NCBI GenBank assembly: GCA_002482965.1
Contig: DLGZ01000055.1
Coordinates: forward strand, 25,357-79,552
Direction: 5' to 3'
DNA: 54,196 nt
Origin: Verrucomicrobiaceae bacterium UBA7681
Lineage (GTDB): Bacteria; Verrucomicrobiota; Verrucomicrobiia; Verrucomicrobiales; Verrucomicrobiaceae
The notes under the pieces are model-generated. The model worked only from the letters and a program-made list of their open reading frames with translations, was not told the DNA's origin and made no database searches. The translations under genes and the position numbers were made by a program. Positions 33,800 to 42,542 of this stretch are shown here, one piece after another (the first letter of the stretch is position 1; each line of letters begins with the position of its first letter).

Positions 33800-36535
33800 A
33801 TGTCTCGCCGCCTCTTGATTGCGTGTTCAGTCCTCGTCCTCCCTCTGTCCAGCCTGCCTGCGGCGGCTGTGAAGCCGGAACCGAAACCAGCCCCTGCGAA
33901 GCCTGAGCCAGGTAAACCGGAGCCGGGCAAGCCTGAACCCAAACCGGAACCGAAGCCAGAGCCAAAACCTGAGCCTGCGAAGCCGGAGCCGGCAAAGCCT
34001 GCGCCGACACCCACACCGCCTGCGCCTTCCACGCCACCGGTCACCGGGCCACCGGCTCCTGCCGCTGCTGGGACGACCGTGAGCCTGACGAAGAGCGAGG
34101 ATAACAAGCCGAAGCGGAAATCCGTGGCTGATTTCACCAAGGGGTTTCACCGGGTGGATGGTCTCTTCCGGGTGTATCTGGATGGCGAACGCGGCAACCC
34201 GTGGCTGTTCATTGCGAAGAACCAGTTTGGCCCAGAGTTCATCTACTTCAATCACAGCGTGGACGGGCCGGTGGCTTCCGGGCATAACCGGGGGCGGTAT
34301 GGGGATGCGCTGGTCTTCAAGATTCACAAGACGGCTGACCGCATCGAACTCATCGAACAAAACACGAAGCTGTACTTTGATCCGCAGAGCGCGCTGGCCA
34401 AAGCGGCGAAGGCCAACACGAGCAGCGCCATTTTGAACAGCGAGGTCATCGCGGCTGAGGATGCGGAGGGCTACCTCATCTCCTGCACCAATCTCTTCAT
34501 GCGTGAAAGTCTGGCGCAGGTGAAGTTCAGCAACATGGGCGGAGACAAGGCGGTGCTGGGCAAGCTGTCTGAGCCGAAGTCCAAGATCCTGCGCGTGAAC
34601 GGCTACCCGAAAAACACCGCCATCACGGCGGAGTATGTGTATGAAAATCCGACGCCGACCTGGGAGACTGCGGCGGATGTGGCCAATGCGCGCTACGTGA
34701 GCGTGCAGGTGCAGCACACGCTGATCGCCATGCCGGAGAGTGACTACAAGCCGCGCGCCGACGATCCGCGCATCGGTTACTTCACGCATCAGATCACGGA
34801 CATGACCAGCGTGGATGTGGCGCCCTACCGCGATGTGATTCACCGCTGGCGGCTGGTGAAGCAGAAGCCGGGCACGGCGATGAGCGAGCCGGTGCAGCCG
34901 ATTGTGTTCTGGATTGAGAACACCACGCCGGTGGAGTTTCGCGACACGATCCGCACGGCGGTGCTGAAGTGGAATGAGGCGTTTGAGACAGCGGGGTTCA
35001 AAGACGCGGTGGTGGTGAAGCAGCAGCCGGATGATGCGAAGTGGAGTGCGGATGACATCGATCATAACGTGCTGCGCTGGACGAGCAGCGTGGCTCCGCC
35101 CTTCGGCGGCTACGGCCCGAGCTTTGCGAATCCGCGCACGGGAGAGATCCTGGGTGCGGACATCATGCTGGAGTACAGCTTCATCACCAAGCGCCTGCTG
35201 ACCAAGAAGCTCTTTGCGGATCTGGGCACGGAGGCTGAGACGGCGGATGCGGCAGCGAAGGCTTTTAATCCGCATGCCTGCGAGGCCTGCGGCTCTGCGC
35301 GCAACGGGCTGATGTTTGGCCAGACGATGCTGCGCCTGCAGAAGAGCGATCGCGTGGAGATGGACCGCCTGATCAAGGAGTCCCTCTATTACCTGTGCCT
35401 GCATGAAGTGGGCCACACGCTGGGCCTGAACCACAACTTCCGTGCGAGCCAGCTCCACAGCCTCAAGGACATCCACAATGCAGAGCTCACGGAGAAGACG
35501 GGGCTTACCGGATCTGTGATGGACTACCCGCCGGTGAACATCGCGCCGAAGGGTGTGAAGCAGGGGCAGTATTTCACCACGAAGCCGGGGCCCTATGACC
35601 ATTGGGTGATCAATTACGGTTACAGCGAGTCGTTGGAAGATCCGGTGGAAGAAGCGAAGCGGCTGGAGGCGATTGCCGCGCTCTCGCACAAGCCGGAGCT
35701 GGCCTTTGCGAATGACGCGGATGACATGCGTGCGCCGGGCAAGGCGATTGATCCGCGCGCGATGCTGTTTGACATGAGCAGCGACTCAATTGAGTACGCG
35801 GCGCAGCGCTGTGAGACTGTGCGTGTGGAGATCGGCAACATCCTCAAAGATGTGGCTGATCCGGGCAAGAGCTGGCAGGAAGTGGCGCAGGCGTTTGCCT
35901 CGCTGACGAAAGAGGCGAGCGGATCGCTCAATGCGGTTTCGCGGTATGTCGGCGGTGTCTATGTGGAGCGCGGGGTGCAGGGGCAGGCCCCGGGAGTCGC
36001 GCCGTTCAAGCCGGTGGAGGCTGACAAGCAGCGCCAGGCCATCGCGGTGCTGACGAAGTATGCGTTTGCGCCGGATGCGCTGCTGGCACCGCCGGAACTC
36101 TACGCGCATCTGCAACTGCAGCGCCGTGGCTTTGAGCATCGTGACGAGGGCGAGGACCCGAGGCTGCATGATCGCGTCTCGCTGATCCAGCGCGCGCTGC
36201 TTGACCACCTCCTGCATGCGCACACGCTGAAGCGCATCGAGGACACGGCGCTGTATGGCAACGAAGTCAGCCTGGATGAAGTGATGAACTCGCTGACCAC
36301 GGGGATCTGCACGGGTGATGATCCTGCCAAGCCGGTGAGCATCGCGCGCCAGAACCTGCAGATCGACTACCTCAACCGTTTGCTCAACATCACCAACAAC
36401 GGCGGTCACCCGCCTGCGGTGCAGAGTGTGGCGCTGCTGCAGATTGAGCGGATCAAGGGGCTGACGTTTGCGAATACACCGGCGCATCAGCTTGCGATCA
36501 AGTATCGGATCCGGCGCGGGCTGGATGAGAAATGA
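33800..36535 (+). CDS. Secreted zinc metalloprotease with Pro-Glu-Lys linker (911 aa)
   Basis: The ATG at 33800 opens a signal peptide (MSRRLLIACSVLVLPLSSLPAAA). Residues about 22-75 are a linker of repeated KPEP and PAKPEP units. The catalytic site HEVGHTLGLNH (535-545) is the extended HExxHxxGxxH metzincin motif, followed by NF and a downstream Met-turn candidate SVMDYPP. The surrounding sequence (FHRVDGLFRVYLDGE..., YFTHQITDMTSVDVAPYRDVIHRWRL) matches the DUF5117/DUF4953 zinc-dependent metalloprotease family. An upstream in-frame ATG (33704) was rejected because it would bury the signal peptide. It stands alone on the plus strand. Confidence 0.9.
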   Translation: MSRRLLIACSVLVLPLSSLPAAAVKPEPKPAPAKPEPGKPEPGKPEPKPEPKPEPKPEPAKPEPAKPAPTPTPPAPSTPPVTGPPAPAAAGTTVSLTKSEDNKPKRKSVADFTKGFHRVDGLFRVYLDGERGNPWLFIAKNQFGPEFIYFNHSVDGPVASGHNRGRYGDALVFKIHKTADRIELIEQNTKLYFDPQSALAKAAKANTSSAILNSEVIAAEDAEGYLISCTNLFMRESLAQVKFSNMGGDKAVLGKLSEPKSKILRVNGYPKNTAITAEYVYENPTPTWETAADVANARYVSVQVQHTLIAMPESDYKPRADDPRIGYFTHQITDMTSVDVAPYRDVIHRWRLVKQKPGTAMSEPVQPIVFWIENTTPVEFRDTIRTAVLKWNEAFETAGFKDAVVVKQQPDDAKWSADDIDHNVLRWTSSVAPPFGGYGPSFANPRTGEILGADIMLEYSFITKRLLTKKLFADLGTEAETADAAAKAFNPHACEACGSARNGLMFGQTMLRLQKSDRVEMDRLIKESLYYLCLHEVGHTLGLNHNFRASQLHSLKDIHNAELTEKTGLTGSVMDYPPVNIAPKGVKQGQYFTTKPGPYDHWVINYGYSESLEDPVEEAKRLEAIAALSHKPELAFANDADDMRAPGKAIDPRAMLFDMSSDSIEYAAQRCETVRVEIGNILKDVADPGKSWQEVAQAFASLTKEASGSLNAVSRYVGGVYVERGVQGQAPGVAPFKPVEADKQRQAIAVLTKYAFAPDALLAPPELYAHLQLQRRGFEHRDEGEDPRLHDRVSLIQRALLDHLLHAHTLKRIEDTALYGNEVSLDEVMNSLTTGICTGDDPAKPVSIARQNLQIDYLNRLLNITNNGGHPPAVQSVALLQIERIKGLTFANTPAHQLAIKYRIRRGLDEK

Positions 36536-36802
36536 GGCTTGGTGGGGCTGCTAAAGCATTTTGGAGAGGTAGCTCCGCCAAACCGCCGGCAACGCGCTTG
36601 GTGGCGTGAGGTGTTTTCCATACGCTCATGGATGGGTGGGTTGTCGCCACCCACCCTCCCCCGACCGTGACGTCTTCCACGCACAGAAAGGTATTCCCCT
36701 CCCCACTGCCATGCCCCGGCACCGCTAAGCACGCGCCAACAGGCACCTTTGGATATTGATTCAACTCATTGCTATTCAGTTACTTGAAATCATCCTTCTT
36801 AA

Positions 36803-36819
36803 ATAATGCCTGGCATTAT
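36803..36819. repeat. ATAATGCC-T-GGCATTAT palindrome
   Basis: A perfect 8-bp inverted repeat around one base. The GCCTGGCATTAT core recurs at 42512-42532 and 43244-43264, upstream of two minus-strand genes. Confidence 0.7.
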
Positions 36820-36960
36820 GTACACACGGGCTCACCCGTGAGGAGGCTATCCAGCGCTCCGAGTCGCTTGCTCTCCGTGTTCTGGCGGAGCAGTCTTGAT
36901 GACGCGGGAGAAAGAGCCTGGGAAGTGGCAGAAGCCGAGTTGCGAGGAGAGTGGGAATGC

Positions 36961-37003
36961 AGCCCCCGGAGCGCGGGCCTCCGAGCCCGCAGCACTCCGC
37001 AAG
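36961..37003 (-). repeat. Repeat E, copy 2
   Basis: Stem GCGGGC/GCCCGC (36973-36990) within a 43-bp unit. Its reverse complement matches 37109-37145 and 49780-49823 (shared TGCGGAGTGCTGCGG, then CCGCGCTCC). Confidence 0.7.
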
Positions 37004-37108
37004 CAGATGCCACTCCGAAGTGTCCCAGCCGTCATCTCTTTTTCTCCACAGAAGCTCCTCATGTTTGCGATGTTTGGAATGAAGCACCGTCCGCTGTGTG
37101 AAAGCGAC

Positions 37109-37145
37109 CTGCTGCGGGCTCGGAGGCCCGCGCTCCTCGGACGCT
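37109..37145 (+). repeat. Repeat E, copy 3
   Basis: Inverted partner of copy 2 about 105 bp away, so transcripts through both could form a long stem. It shares GCTGCGGGCTCGGAGGCCCG with the complement of copy 2. Confidence 0.7.
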
Positions 37146-37261
37146 GCGGCGAGATGATGCCGCGGGAATTGTGAGACACTCAGGGTTGCAGCCAGAAGGT
37201 CTGCAACCCGCGCATTCAGCGTCTTTGCGCAATCTCAGGGCTTGAGTGCGTATATGGGAGC

Positions 37262-38590
37262 ATGAAATCATTCACCGTTCTGCTCTGCCTCTTTGCCACG
37301 GTTTCTCATGCGGCTTTGGCTGAGGGATGGTCGCTGTGGTCTCCGCGGGAGGAGGCGAAGCCGGAGGGGGTGGTCAGCGAGACGGGCGGGCATGGGGGCA
37401 AGGGGGCGCTGATTCTTGAAACGGGTGAGGGTGAACAGTGGATCGGCTGCTGGACGCGGACGCTGCCGGTGGAGGGGGGAAAGCATTACCAGTTCAGTGC
37501 GTGGAAAAAAGCGAGCGCGATGCCGACGGCGCGGCGCAGTGTGTATGCGCGGATTCTTTGGCAGGATGAAAACGGCAAGAATGTGACCTGGGAGGAGCCT
37601 GCGAAGCAGGGCTACGCGAAGGGATCGGTGCCGCGTGCGGAGCCTGAGTATCCGAAGGTCACTGACGGTGAAGCGAATGAGTGGGTGCACTGCGAGAGCA
37701 CGCTGCGTGCGCCGGTGAAGGCGCGGCAGGCGAAGATTGAGCTGTATCTCCAGTGGGCACCCAACGCGCGGGTGGAGTGGAGCGATGTGGCGCTGGCTGC
37801 CGTGCCGCCCCCTGCCCCGCGCAAGGTGAGGCTGGCGACGATTCATCTGCAACCGAAGGAGGGCAAGAACCCGGCGGACAAACCGCCGCAGTATGCGCCG
37901 CTCATTGCCGAGGCTGCGCAGCAGAAGGCGGATCTGGTGGTGCTGGGCGAGACGCTGACGTATTACGGCACGGGCAAGACGATGGCGGAGTGCGCGGAGA
38001 GTGTGCCGGGGCCGAGCACGGAGTATTTTGGCAGGCTGGCGAAGGAGCATGGTCTTTACATCGTCGCGGGTCTGGTGGAGCGGGAGGGCAAGACGCTGTA
38101 CAACACGGCGGCGCTGCTGGGGCCGGATGGTGCGCTGGTGGGCAAGTACCGGAAGGTGACGCTGCCGCGCGGGGAGATTGAGCATGGGATCACGCCGGGG
38201 CATGACTACCCGGTGTTTGACACTCGCTTTGGCAAGGTGGGCATGATGGTCTGCTACGATGGCTTCTTCCCTGAAGTGGCACGTGCGCTGACGATTCATG
38301 GGGCGGAAGTGATCGCGTGGCCGGTGTGGGGCTGCAATCCCATGCTGGCTGCGGCGCGTGCGTGCGAGAACCATGTGTACATTGTGAGCAGCACGTACAC
38401 GGACTCCAGCAAGAGCCAGTGGATGATCTCGGGGATCTTTGATCATTATGGCGATGTGCTGGCGAAGGCGGATGTGTTTGGGACGTTGGCGATTGCTGAA
38501 GTGGACCTGAATGAGCCTGCGCACTGGAACAGTCTGGGGGATTTCAAGGCGCAGATTCAGAGTCATCGGCCGCCGGCTTTGAAGGAGTGA
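37262..38590 (+). CDS. Secreted carbon-nitrogen hydrolase (nitrilase superfamily) with N-terminal beta domain (442 aa)
   Basis: Signal peptide MKSFTVLLCLFATVSHAALA. Residues about 20-180 look like a carbohydrate-binding-module-type beta sandwich (GGKHYQFSAWKKAS, WVHCESTLRAPVKARQAKIELYLQW). The C-terminal half is a nitrilase fold with the Glu-Lys-Cys triad: E230 in VLGETLTYYG, K295 in GKYRKVTLP and C331 in MVCYDGFFPE. The reaction would be amide or nitrile hydrolysis (or the reverse); the substrate cannot be named. An extracytoplasmic nitrilase with an accessory domain is uncommon. It has no operon partner. Confidence 0.85.
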   Translation: MKSFTVLLCLFATVSHAALAEGWSLWSPREEAKPEGVVSETGGHGGKGALILETGEGEQWIGCWTRTLPVEGGKHYQFSAWKKASAMPTARRSVYARILWQDENGKNVTWEEPAKQGYAKGSVPRAEPEYPKVTDGEANEWVHCESTLRAPVKARQAKIELYLQWAPNARVEWSDVALAAVPPPAPRKVRLATIHLQPKEGKNPADKPPQYAPLIAEAAQQKADLVVLGETLTYYGTGKTMAECAESVPGPSTEYFGRLAKEHGLYIVAGLVEREGKTLYNTAALLGPDGALVGKYRKVTLPRGEIEHGITPGHDYPVFDTRFGKVGMMVCYDGFFPEVARALTIHGAEVIAWPVWGCNPMLAAARACENHVYIVSSTYTDSSKSQWMISGIFDHYGDVLAKADVFGTLAIAEVDLNEPAHWNSLGDFKAQIQSHRPPALKE

Positions 38591-38604
38591 TGGGCGGGGG
38601 CAGT

Positions 38605-38820
38605 CTAGAGCTTTGCGGTGATGCGCGGATTGACGCTGGTGGTATTTGCACCCGCGCTTGCGCTGACATTGATCGCAAACAAGCCTGCGGCGGTGGATTT
38701 CACTTCGCCTGCGGTGCCGTTCCAGTTTGCTTCATCCAGATTCCGCGCGGCCTCCGCCAGCAAGGCATCCGCCTCGGCATGGCTGGGGATATCCGCTTTT
38801 AAATGAACCGCAGCCAGCAA
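38605..38820 (-). CDS. Short hypothetical protein or gene remnant
   Basis: A 71-codon minus-strand frame with coding-like composition (AEADALLAEAARNLDEANWNG, AGLFAINVSASAGANTTSV). The only available start is TTG, and an in-frame TAG lies just upstream after ALLLLAAVHL-type codons. It could be the surviving C-terminus of a larger lost gene. I do not recognise it. Confidence 0.3.
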   Translation of the reverse strand: MLAAVHLKADIPSHAEADALLAEAARNLDEANWNGTAGEVKSTAAGLFAINVSASAGANTTSVNPRITAKL

Positions 38821-39088
38821 GAGCAGGGCCTATACGCTCCAGAGGCTTGGCTTGGAACGCCGCCTTCCCCTTGGAAACCCTGCAATAGCGCAATTCAAAT
38901 AGGCGCGTGTTTTCAAAACTGGGAACAAGGAACCAACCCAACCGCCCGCAATTCAGTAGATTGTAGCTGTTTTCACGAAGTGTGAACTATCGGCAGCGGT
39001 TGATAGTCCCGCCTTCGGCGCGGCGAGTCCTTGCACTCGCCCCGGCAATGCCTATTCTCGCCACCCCTGTTCCTTTCCCCTTTCCGCC
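38821..39088. other. Region upstream of the topoisomerase gene
   Basis: Contains a stem GGCGAGT-CCTTGC-ACTCGCC at 39022-39041 and a possible promoter: TTGCAC at 39031-39036, 16-bp spacer, TATTCT at 39053-39058, 30 bases before the GTG start. The hairpin overlaps the -35, so a regulatory role is possible. Confidence 0.35.
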
Positions 39089-41125
39089 GTGGCCAAAAAG
39101 TCCTCCAAAAAATCCGCTGAAGAAGCCTTCTCCCCCATCCTGCCATCCGCCGCCCCTGTGGAGCACAAGCCGGTGGACACCCTCTACGGTGACTGGTTTC
39201 TCGATTACGCCAGCTACGTCATCCTTGAGCGCGCCGTCCCCCACATCAATGACGGCCTGAAGCCGGTGCACCGCCGCATCCTGCACAGCATGGATGAACT
39301 GGAAGACGGCCGGTACAACAAGGTGGCGAACGTGGTGGGCAATACGATGAAGTATCACCCGCATGGCGATGCCTCCATTGGCGATGCCATGGTGCAGCTC
39401 GGCCAGAAGGACCTCCTCATTGACACGCAGGGGAACTGGGGCAACACGCTCACCGGGGACAACGCGGCGGCTCCGCGATACATCGAAGCGCGTCTGTCCA
39501 AATTTGCGCTGGATATCGTCTTCAGCCCGAAGGTCACCGAGTGGGCAGCCTCGTATGACGGCCGCAACAAGGAGCCGGTGACGCTGCCGGTGAAGTTCCC
39601 GCTGCTGCTCGCGCAGGGTGTGGAAGGCATCGCCGTGGGTCTGTCCTGCCGGGTGCTGCCGCACAATTTCATTGAGCTGTGTGATGCCAGCATTGCCGCA
39701 CTGCGGGATGAGGAAGTGAACCTGCTGCCCGATTTCATCTCAGGCGGCATCATGGACGCCACCGACTACAATGGTGGCGTGCGCGGTGGACGCATCCGCG
39801 TGCGGGCGAAGATCGACGAAGGCGCGAAGAAGAACATCCTCATCATCAGCGAGATCCCCTACGGCACCACCACGGGCGGCGTGATGGACAGCATCGTGGC
39901 GGCGAATGAGAAGGGCAAAATCAAGATCGCCCGCGTCGAGGACAACACCTCGGACAAGGTGGAAATCGTGGTGCACCTCCCCGTAGGTACAGACACCGAC
40001 CAGACCATCCAGGCGCTCTACGCCTTCACCGATTGCGAGATTTCACTCTCACCGAACGCCGTCGTCATTCAGGACGACAAGCCGCGGTTCATGAACGTGA
40101 ACGACCTGCTCAAGGCCAGCGCAGAGAACACGAAGAAAATCCTCGGCGAAGAGCTGGGAATCCTGCTGGGTGAACTCAACGAGAAGTGGCACTTCAGCTC
40201 GCTGGAAAAGATCTTCATCGAGAACCGCATCTACCGCCGCATCGAAGAAGCCGAAACCTGGGAGGCGGTGATGGAAGCCATCTGGAAGGGCCTCAAGCCG
40301 CACCTTCATATCCTCAAACGCGAAGTCACCAATGACGACGTGGCGCGACTGACCGAGATCAAGATCAAGCGCATTTCGAAGTTCAACGCCTTCGAGGCCG
40401 ACGAGCATATTCGTGAGCTGGAGGAGGAGATCGCCCAGGCCGACAAGTTCCTGAAGGGGCTCACCAAGTACACCATCCGGCACTATGAAGAGCTGAAGAA
40501 AACCTACGGTGTGGGTCGTGAACGCAAGACCGTCATCAGCAGCTTTGACCGCGTGGCTGCTGCGGAAGTCATCGTGCAGGGCGAGACGCTGTACCTCAAT
40601 GCCAAGGAAGGCTTTGCCGGCACCGGATTGAAGCGCGAAGGCGACCCGATCTGCAAATGCTCCCCGCTGGACGACGTGCTCTTCTTCACCCGCGAGGGTG
40701 CCATGACGGTGACCAAGGCCGCGCCGAAGTTCTTTGTGGGCAAAAACCCGCTCTACGTGAACCTCTTCAAAAAGGATGACGCAGCCGTTTATACCATGAT
40801 CTACCGCGACGGCCGCCAGGGCAGCCTCATGGCCAAGCGCTTCCGCATCGGCGGCGTCACGCGTGACAAGGAATACGCCCTCACCAAAGGCACCCCCGGC
40901 TCCAACGTCCTGTACTTCATCCGCCACGAGACCGAGGAGGCCTCCAACGCGCAAACCGTCGTCGTCCATCTCAAGCCCGCGCTGTACCTGCGCAATGTCA
41001 CGATCCCCTTCCCCTTCAACTCCATCGCCATCAAAGGCCGCGAGTCGCAGGGGAACATCGTCACGAAGCACGCGGTGGACCGCGTGGTGCGGGAGCCGAA
41101 GAGTGGTGAGACTAGTGAGGGGTAA
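39089..41125 (+). CDS. parC: Type IIA topoisomerase subunit A (ParC/GyrA family, 678 aa)
   Basis: Contains the GyrA/ParC breakage-reunion core: DYASYVILERAVPHINDGLKPVHRR, KYHPHGDASIGDAMV, and the active-site tyrosine Y131 in APRYIEARLSKFA. The C-terminal region has partial beta-pinwheel character (GREGAMTVTKAAPKFFVG and repeats), but lacks the GyrA-box seen in gyrase, which favours topoisomerase IV. At 678 residues it is shorter than typical GyrA. It starts with GTG at 39089; the N-terminus is Lys-rich. No parE/gyrB lies in the window, so the partner must be elsewhere. Confidence 0.85.
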   Translation: MAKKSSKKSAEEAFSPILPSAAPVEHKPVDTLYGDWFLDYASYVILERAVPHINDGLKPVHRRILHSMDELEDGRYNKVANVVGNTMKYHPHGDASIGDAMVQLGQKDLLIDTQGNWGNTLTGDNAAAPRYIEARLSKFALDIVFSPKVTEWAASYDGRNKEPVTLPVKFPLLLAQGVEGIAVGLSCRVLPHNFIELCDASIAALRDEEVNLLPDFISGGIMDATDYNGGVRGGRIRVRAKIDEGAKKNILIISEIPYGTTTGGVMDSIVAANEKGKIKIARVEDNTSDKVEIVVHLPVGTDTDQTIQALYAFTDCEISLSPNAVVIQDDKPRFMNVNDLLKASAENTKKILGEELGILLGELNEKWHFSSLEKIFIENRIYRRIEEAETWEAVMEAIWKGLKPHLHILKREVTNDDVARLTEIKIKRISKFNAFEADEHIRELEEEIAQADKFLKGLTKYTIRHYEELKKTYGVGRERKTVISSFDRVAAAEVIVQGETLYLNAKEGFAGTGLKREGDPICKCSPLDDVLFFTREGAMTVTKAAPKFFVGKNPLYVNLFKKDDAAVYTMIYRDGRQGSLMAKRFRIGGVTRDKEYALTKGTPGSNVLYFIRHETEEASNAQTVVVHLKPALYLRNVTIPFPFNSIAIKGRESQGNIVTKHAVDRVVREPKSGETSEG

Positions 41126-41145
41126 GCGGTAGGTACAAAGTACTG

Positions 41146-41257
41146 ATGAGCTTCAGCTCATTCTGGAAAGCCCCGCGCCTTCTGGAGAGAGCGGAAGCTC
41201 TGTGAGCATTTTGAGGGGTTCGTGGACTAAAAAATGAGGATCTCCGCAGCGCGGAGA
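41146..41257. repeat. Two palindromes downstream of the RAYT gene
   Basis: ATGAGCT-TC-AGCTCAT (41146-41161) and TCTCCGC-AGC-GCGGAGA (41241-41257) lie in the gap between the convergent topoisomerase and RAYT genes. They are candidate REP sites or terminator-like stems; neither is followed by a T-tract. Confidence 0.5.
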
Positions 41258-41333
41258 GTTATTGCTCAGCCTTGTTGAAGTCGCGCTGATTGAATCTTCG
41301 AATGGCTTCAGCGGAAAGGTTGCAGACAATGCT

Positions 41334-42470
41334 TCACCCAATGGGTTTCAAGCGCAGGTGGCGCAGCGTGTAAAACGGCGAGTCTGATTCCGTCATGCGC
41401 CTGGCCCCGTGCTTGCGCTTCGGACCGAAGAGCTCCCGCTGCGTCGCAAAGATGTCTTCCACAAACTCCCTGCTACCCAGCGCCACGCCGTCGCTGAAAT
41501 ATCTCACGCGCAGCCGCACCATCTCAGCCGGGCTGAGTTTGCCTTTCTCCGCCAGCACGGCGCGTACTGACTCAGCGGTGACACCACGATATACCACCTT
41601 CTCATTTTGAGCATCCTTCACCTCGCGCCCTTCCGCGTGCAGCAGGCAGCGATACGCTTGCGCGGCCTCGGCGTTCTTCCAGCCGTCCACGGGTTTGCCC
41701 TGCGCTTTGCACAGGCCGCGCTGCGCTCTGCGGCTGCCACCGAGCGCCTCCGCGTAGCCGCACCAGCGATAGTCCTTGGGATCTTTGACCAAACCGGCGC
41801 GTACGGGGTTGAGATCAATGTAGGCGGCCATGGTGCGCAAAGCCTCGCCTTTGCCTTCCACCAGCACGCTCTTAAAGCGATCCATCCACAGAGTGCCTCG
41901 GCGACCGCGCCGTTTGTTGAACCAGCGGCTGAAGCGTTCCTTCACTTCTTTGACGAAAAGGGAGAGATCGCAGAAGCGCTTTTTGAGAGCGGCCAGCCGC
42001 TGTTCGGCCAGCACCGCCATGCCGCGTGCGCGGAAATCTGCGAGTTCATCGCGCAGCAGCCCCAGGTAGGTGCGGCTGTAGAGAATACGGAGATGATCAA
42101 ACAACTTCGCTTCACCTTGGGGGCCATCAAAACGCTCCAGCCAAGTCGCACGATGCGGCACCTCGGCCAGCAGGTGAAAATGATTGCTCATGAGGCAGTA
42201 GGTCACGACCTTGATGCCGGAGAACTCGGCCATGCGCCAGATCACGCGGCGCAGCGCTTCTTTTTCCACATCGTCAAAGAGCACCTCCCCGCCGCAGGTA
42301 CGTGACATGACGTGGTAGCAGTAGGATTCCAGCGGCCCCCTTCCCAGGATGCGGAACCTGCCACCGGACCACGAACGCGCGCCGGGATAGAGGCCCGTTT
42401 TCGCATTCACACCAACGAGTTGTTCTTCGAGCGGGAGCTCCTGTGAATCAGCGGTTTGGGCGGGCTTCAT
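41334..42470 (-). CDS. REP-associated tyrosine transposase (RAYT, Y1/HUH family, 378 aa)
   Basis: The HUH motif is SNHFHLLAEVP (H97, H99), preceded by SYCYHVMSRTCGGEVLFDD, the RAYT-type N-terminus. The catalytic tyrosine is in MAAYIDLNPVRAGLV, the signature of the RAYT group. RAYTs cut and join single-stranded REP hairpins and are thought to spread them. The frame appears intact. The ATG at 42470 (MKPAQTADSQ) was preferred over one 36 bp upstream. A palindromic ATGCCTGGCATTAT-type site lies 42-62 bp upstream. Confidence 0.9.
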   Translation of the reverse strand: MKPAQTADSQELPLEEQLVGVNAKTGLYPGARSWSGGRFRILGRGPLESYCYHVMSRTCGGEVLFDDVEKEALRRVIWRMAEFSGIKVVTYCLMSNHFHLLAEVPHRATWLERFDGPQGEAKLFDHLRILYSRTYLGLLRDELADFRARGMAVLAEQRLAALKKRFCDLSLFVKEVKERFSRWFNKRRGRRGTLWMDRFKSVLVEGKGEALRTMAAYIDLNPVRAGLVKDPKDYRWCGYAEALGGSRRAQRGLCKAQGKPVDGWKNAEAAQAYRCLLHAEGREVKDAQNEKVVYRGVTAESVRAVLAEKGKLSPAEMVRLRVRYFSDGVALGSREFVEDIFATQRELFGPKRKHGARRMTESDSPFYTLRHLRLKPIG

Positions 42471-42511
42471 GGTGTAGAAAGTGGCCGAAAAATGCAAATA
42501 AATCAAACTAA

Positions 42512-42532
42512 ATGCCTGGCATTATTTTTCTG
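42512..42532 (-). promoter_or_regulatory. ATAATGCC/GGCATT site upstream of RAYT
   Basis: 21 bases identical to 43244-43264. Read on the minus strand it begins CAGAAAAATAATGCC and lies 42 bp before the RAYT start. The half-palindrome AATGCC-T-GGCATT could be an operator or a transposase recognition site. Confidence 0.55.
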
Positions 42533-42542
42533 TCTGTCACCG

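Larger units (their letters stand above)
36536..37261. other. Repeat-bearing intergenic region
   Basis: 726 bp with no gene I can support. It holds the ATAATGCC palindrome at 36803 and two inverted copies of repeat E at 36961 and 37109. A TATATG hexamer at 37251-37256 lies five bases before the nitrilase-type gene, but no good -35 was found. Confidence 0.5.
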
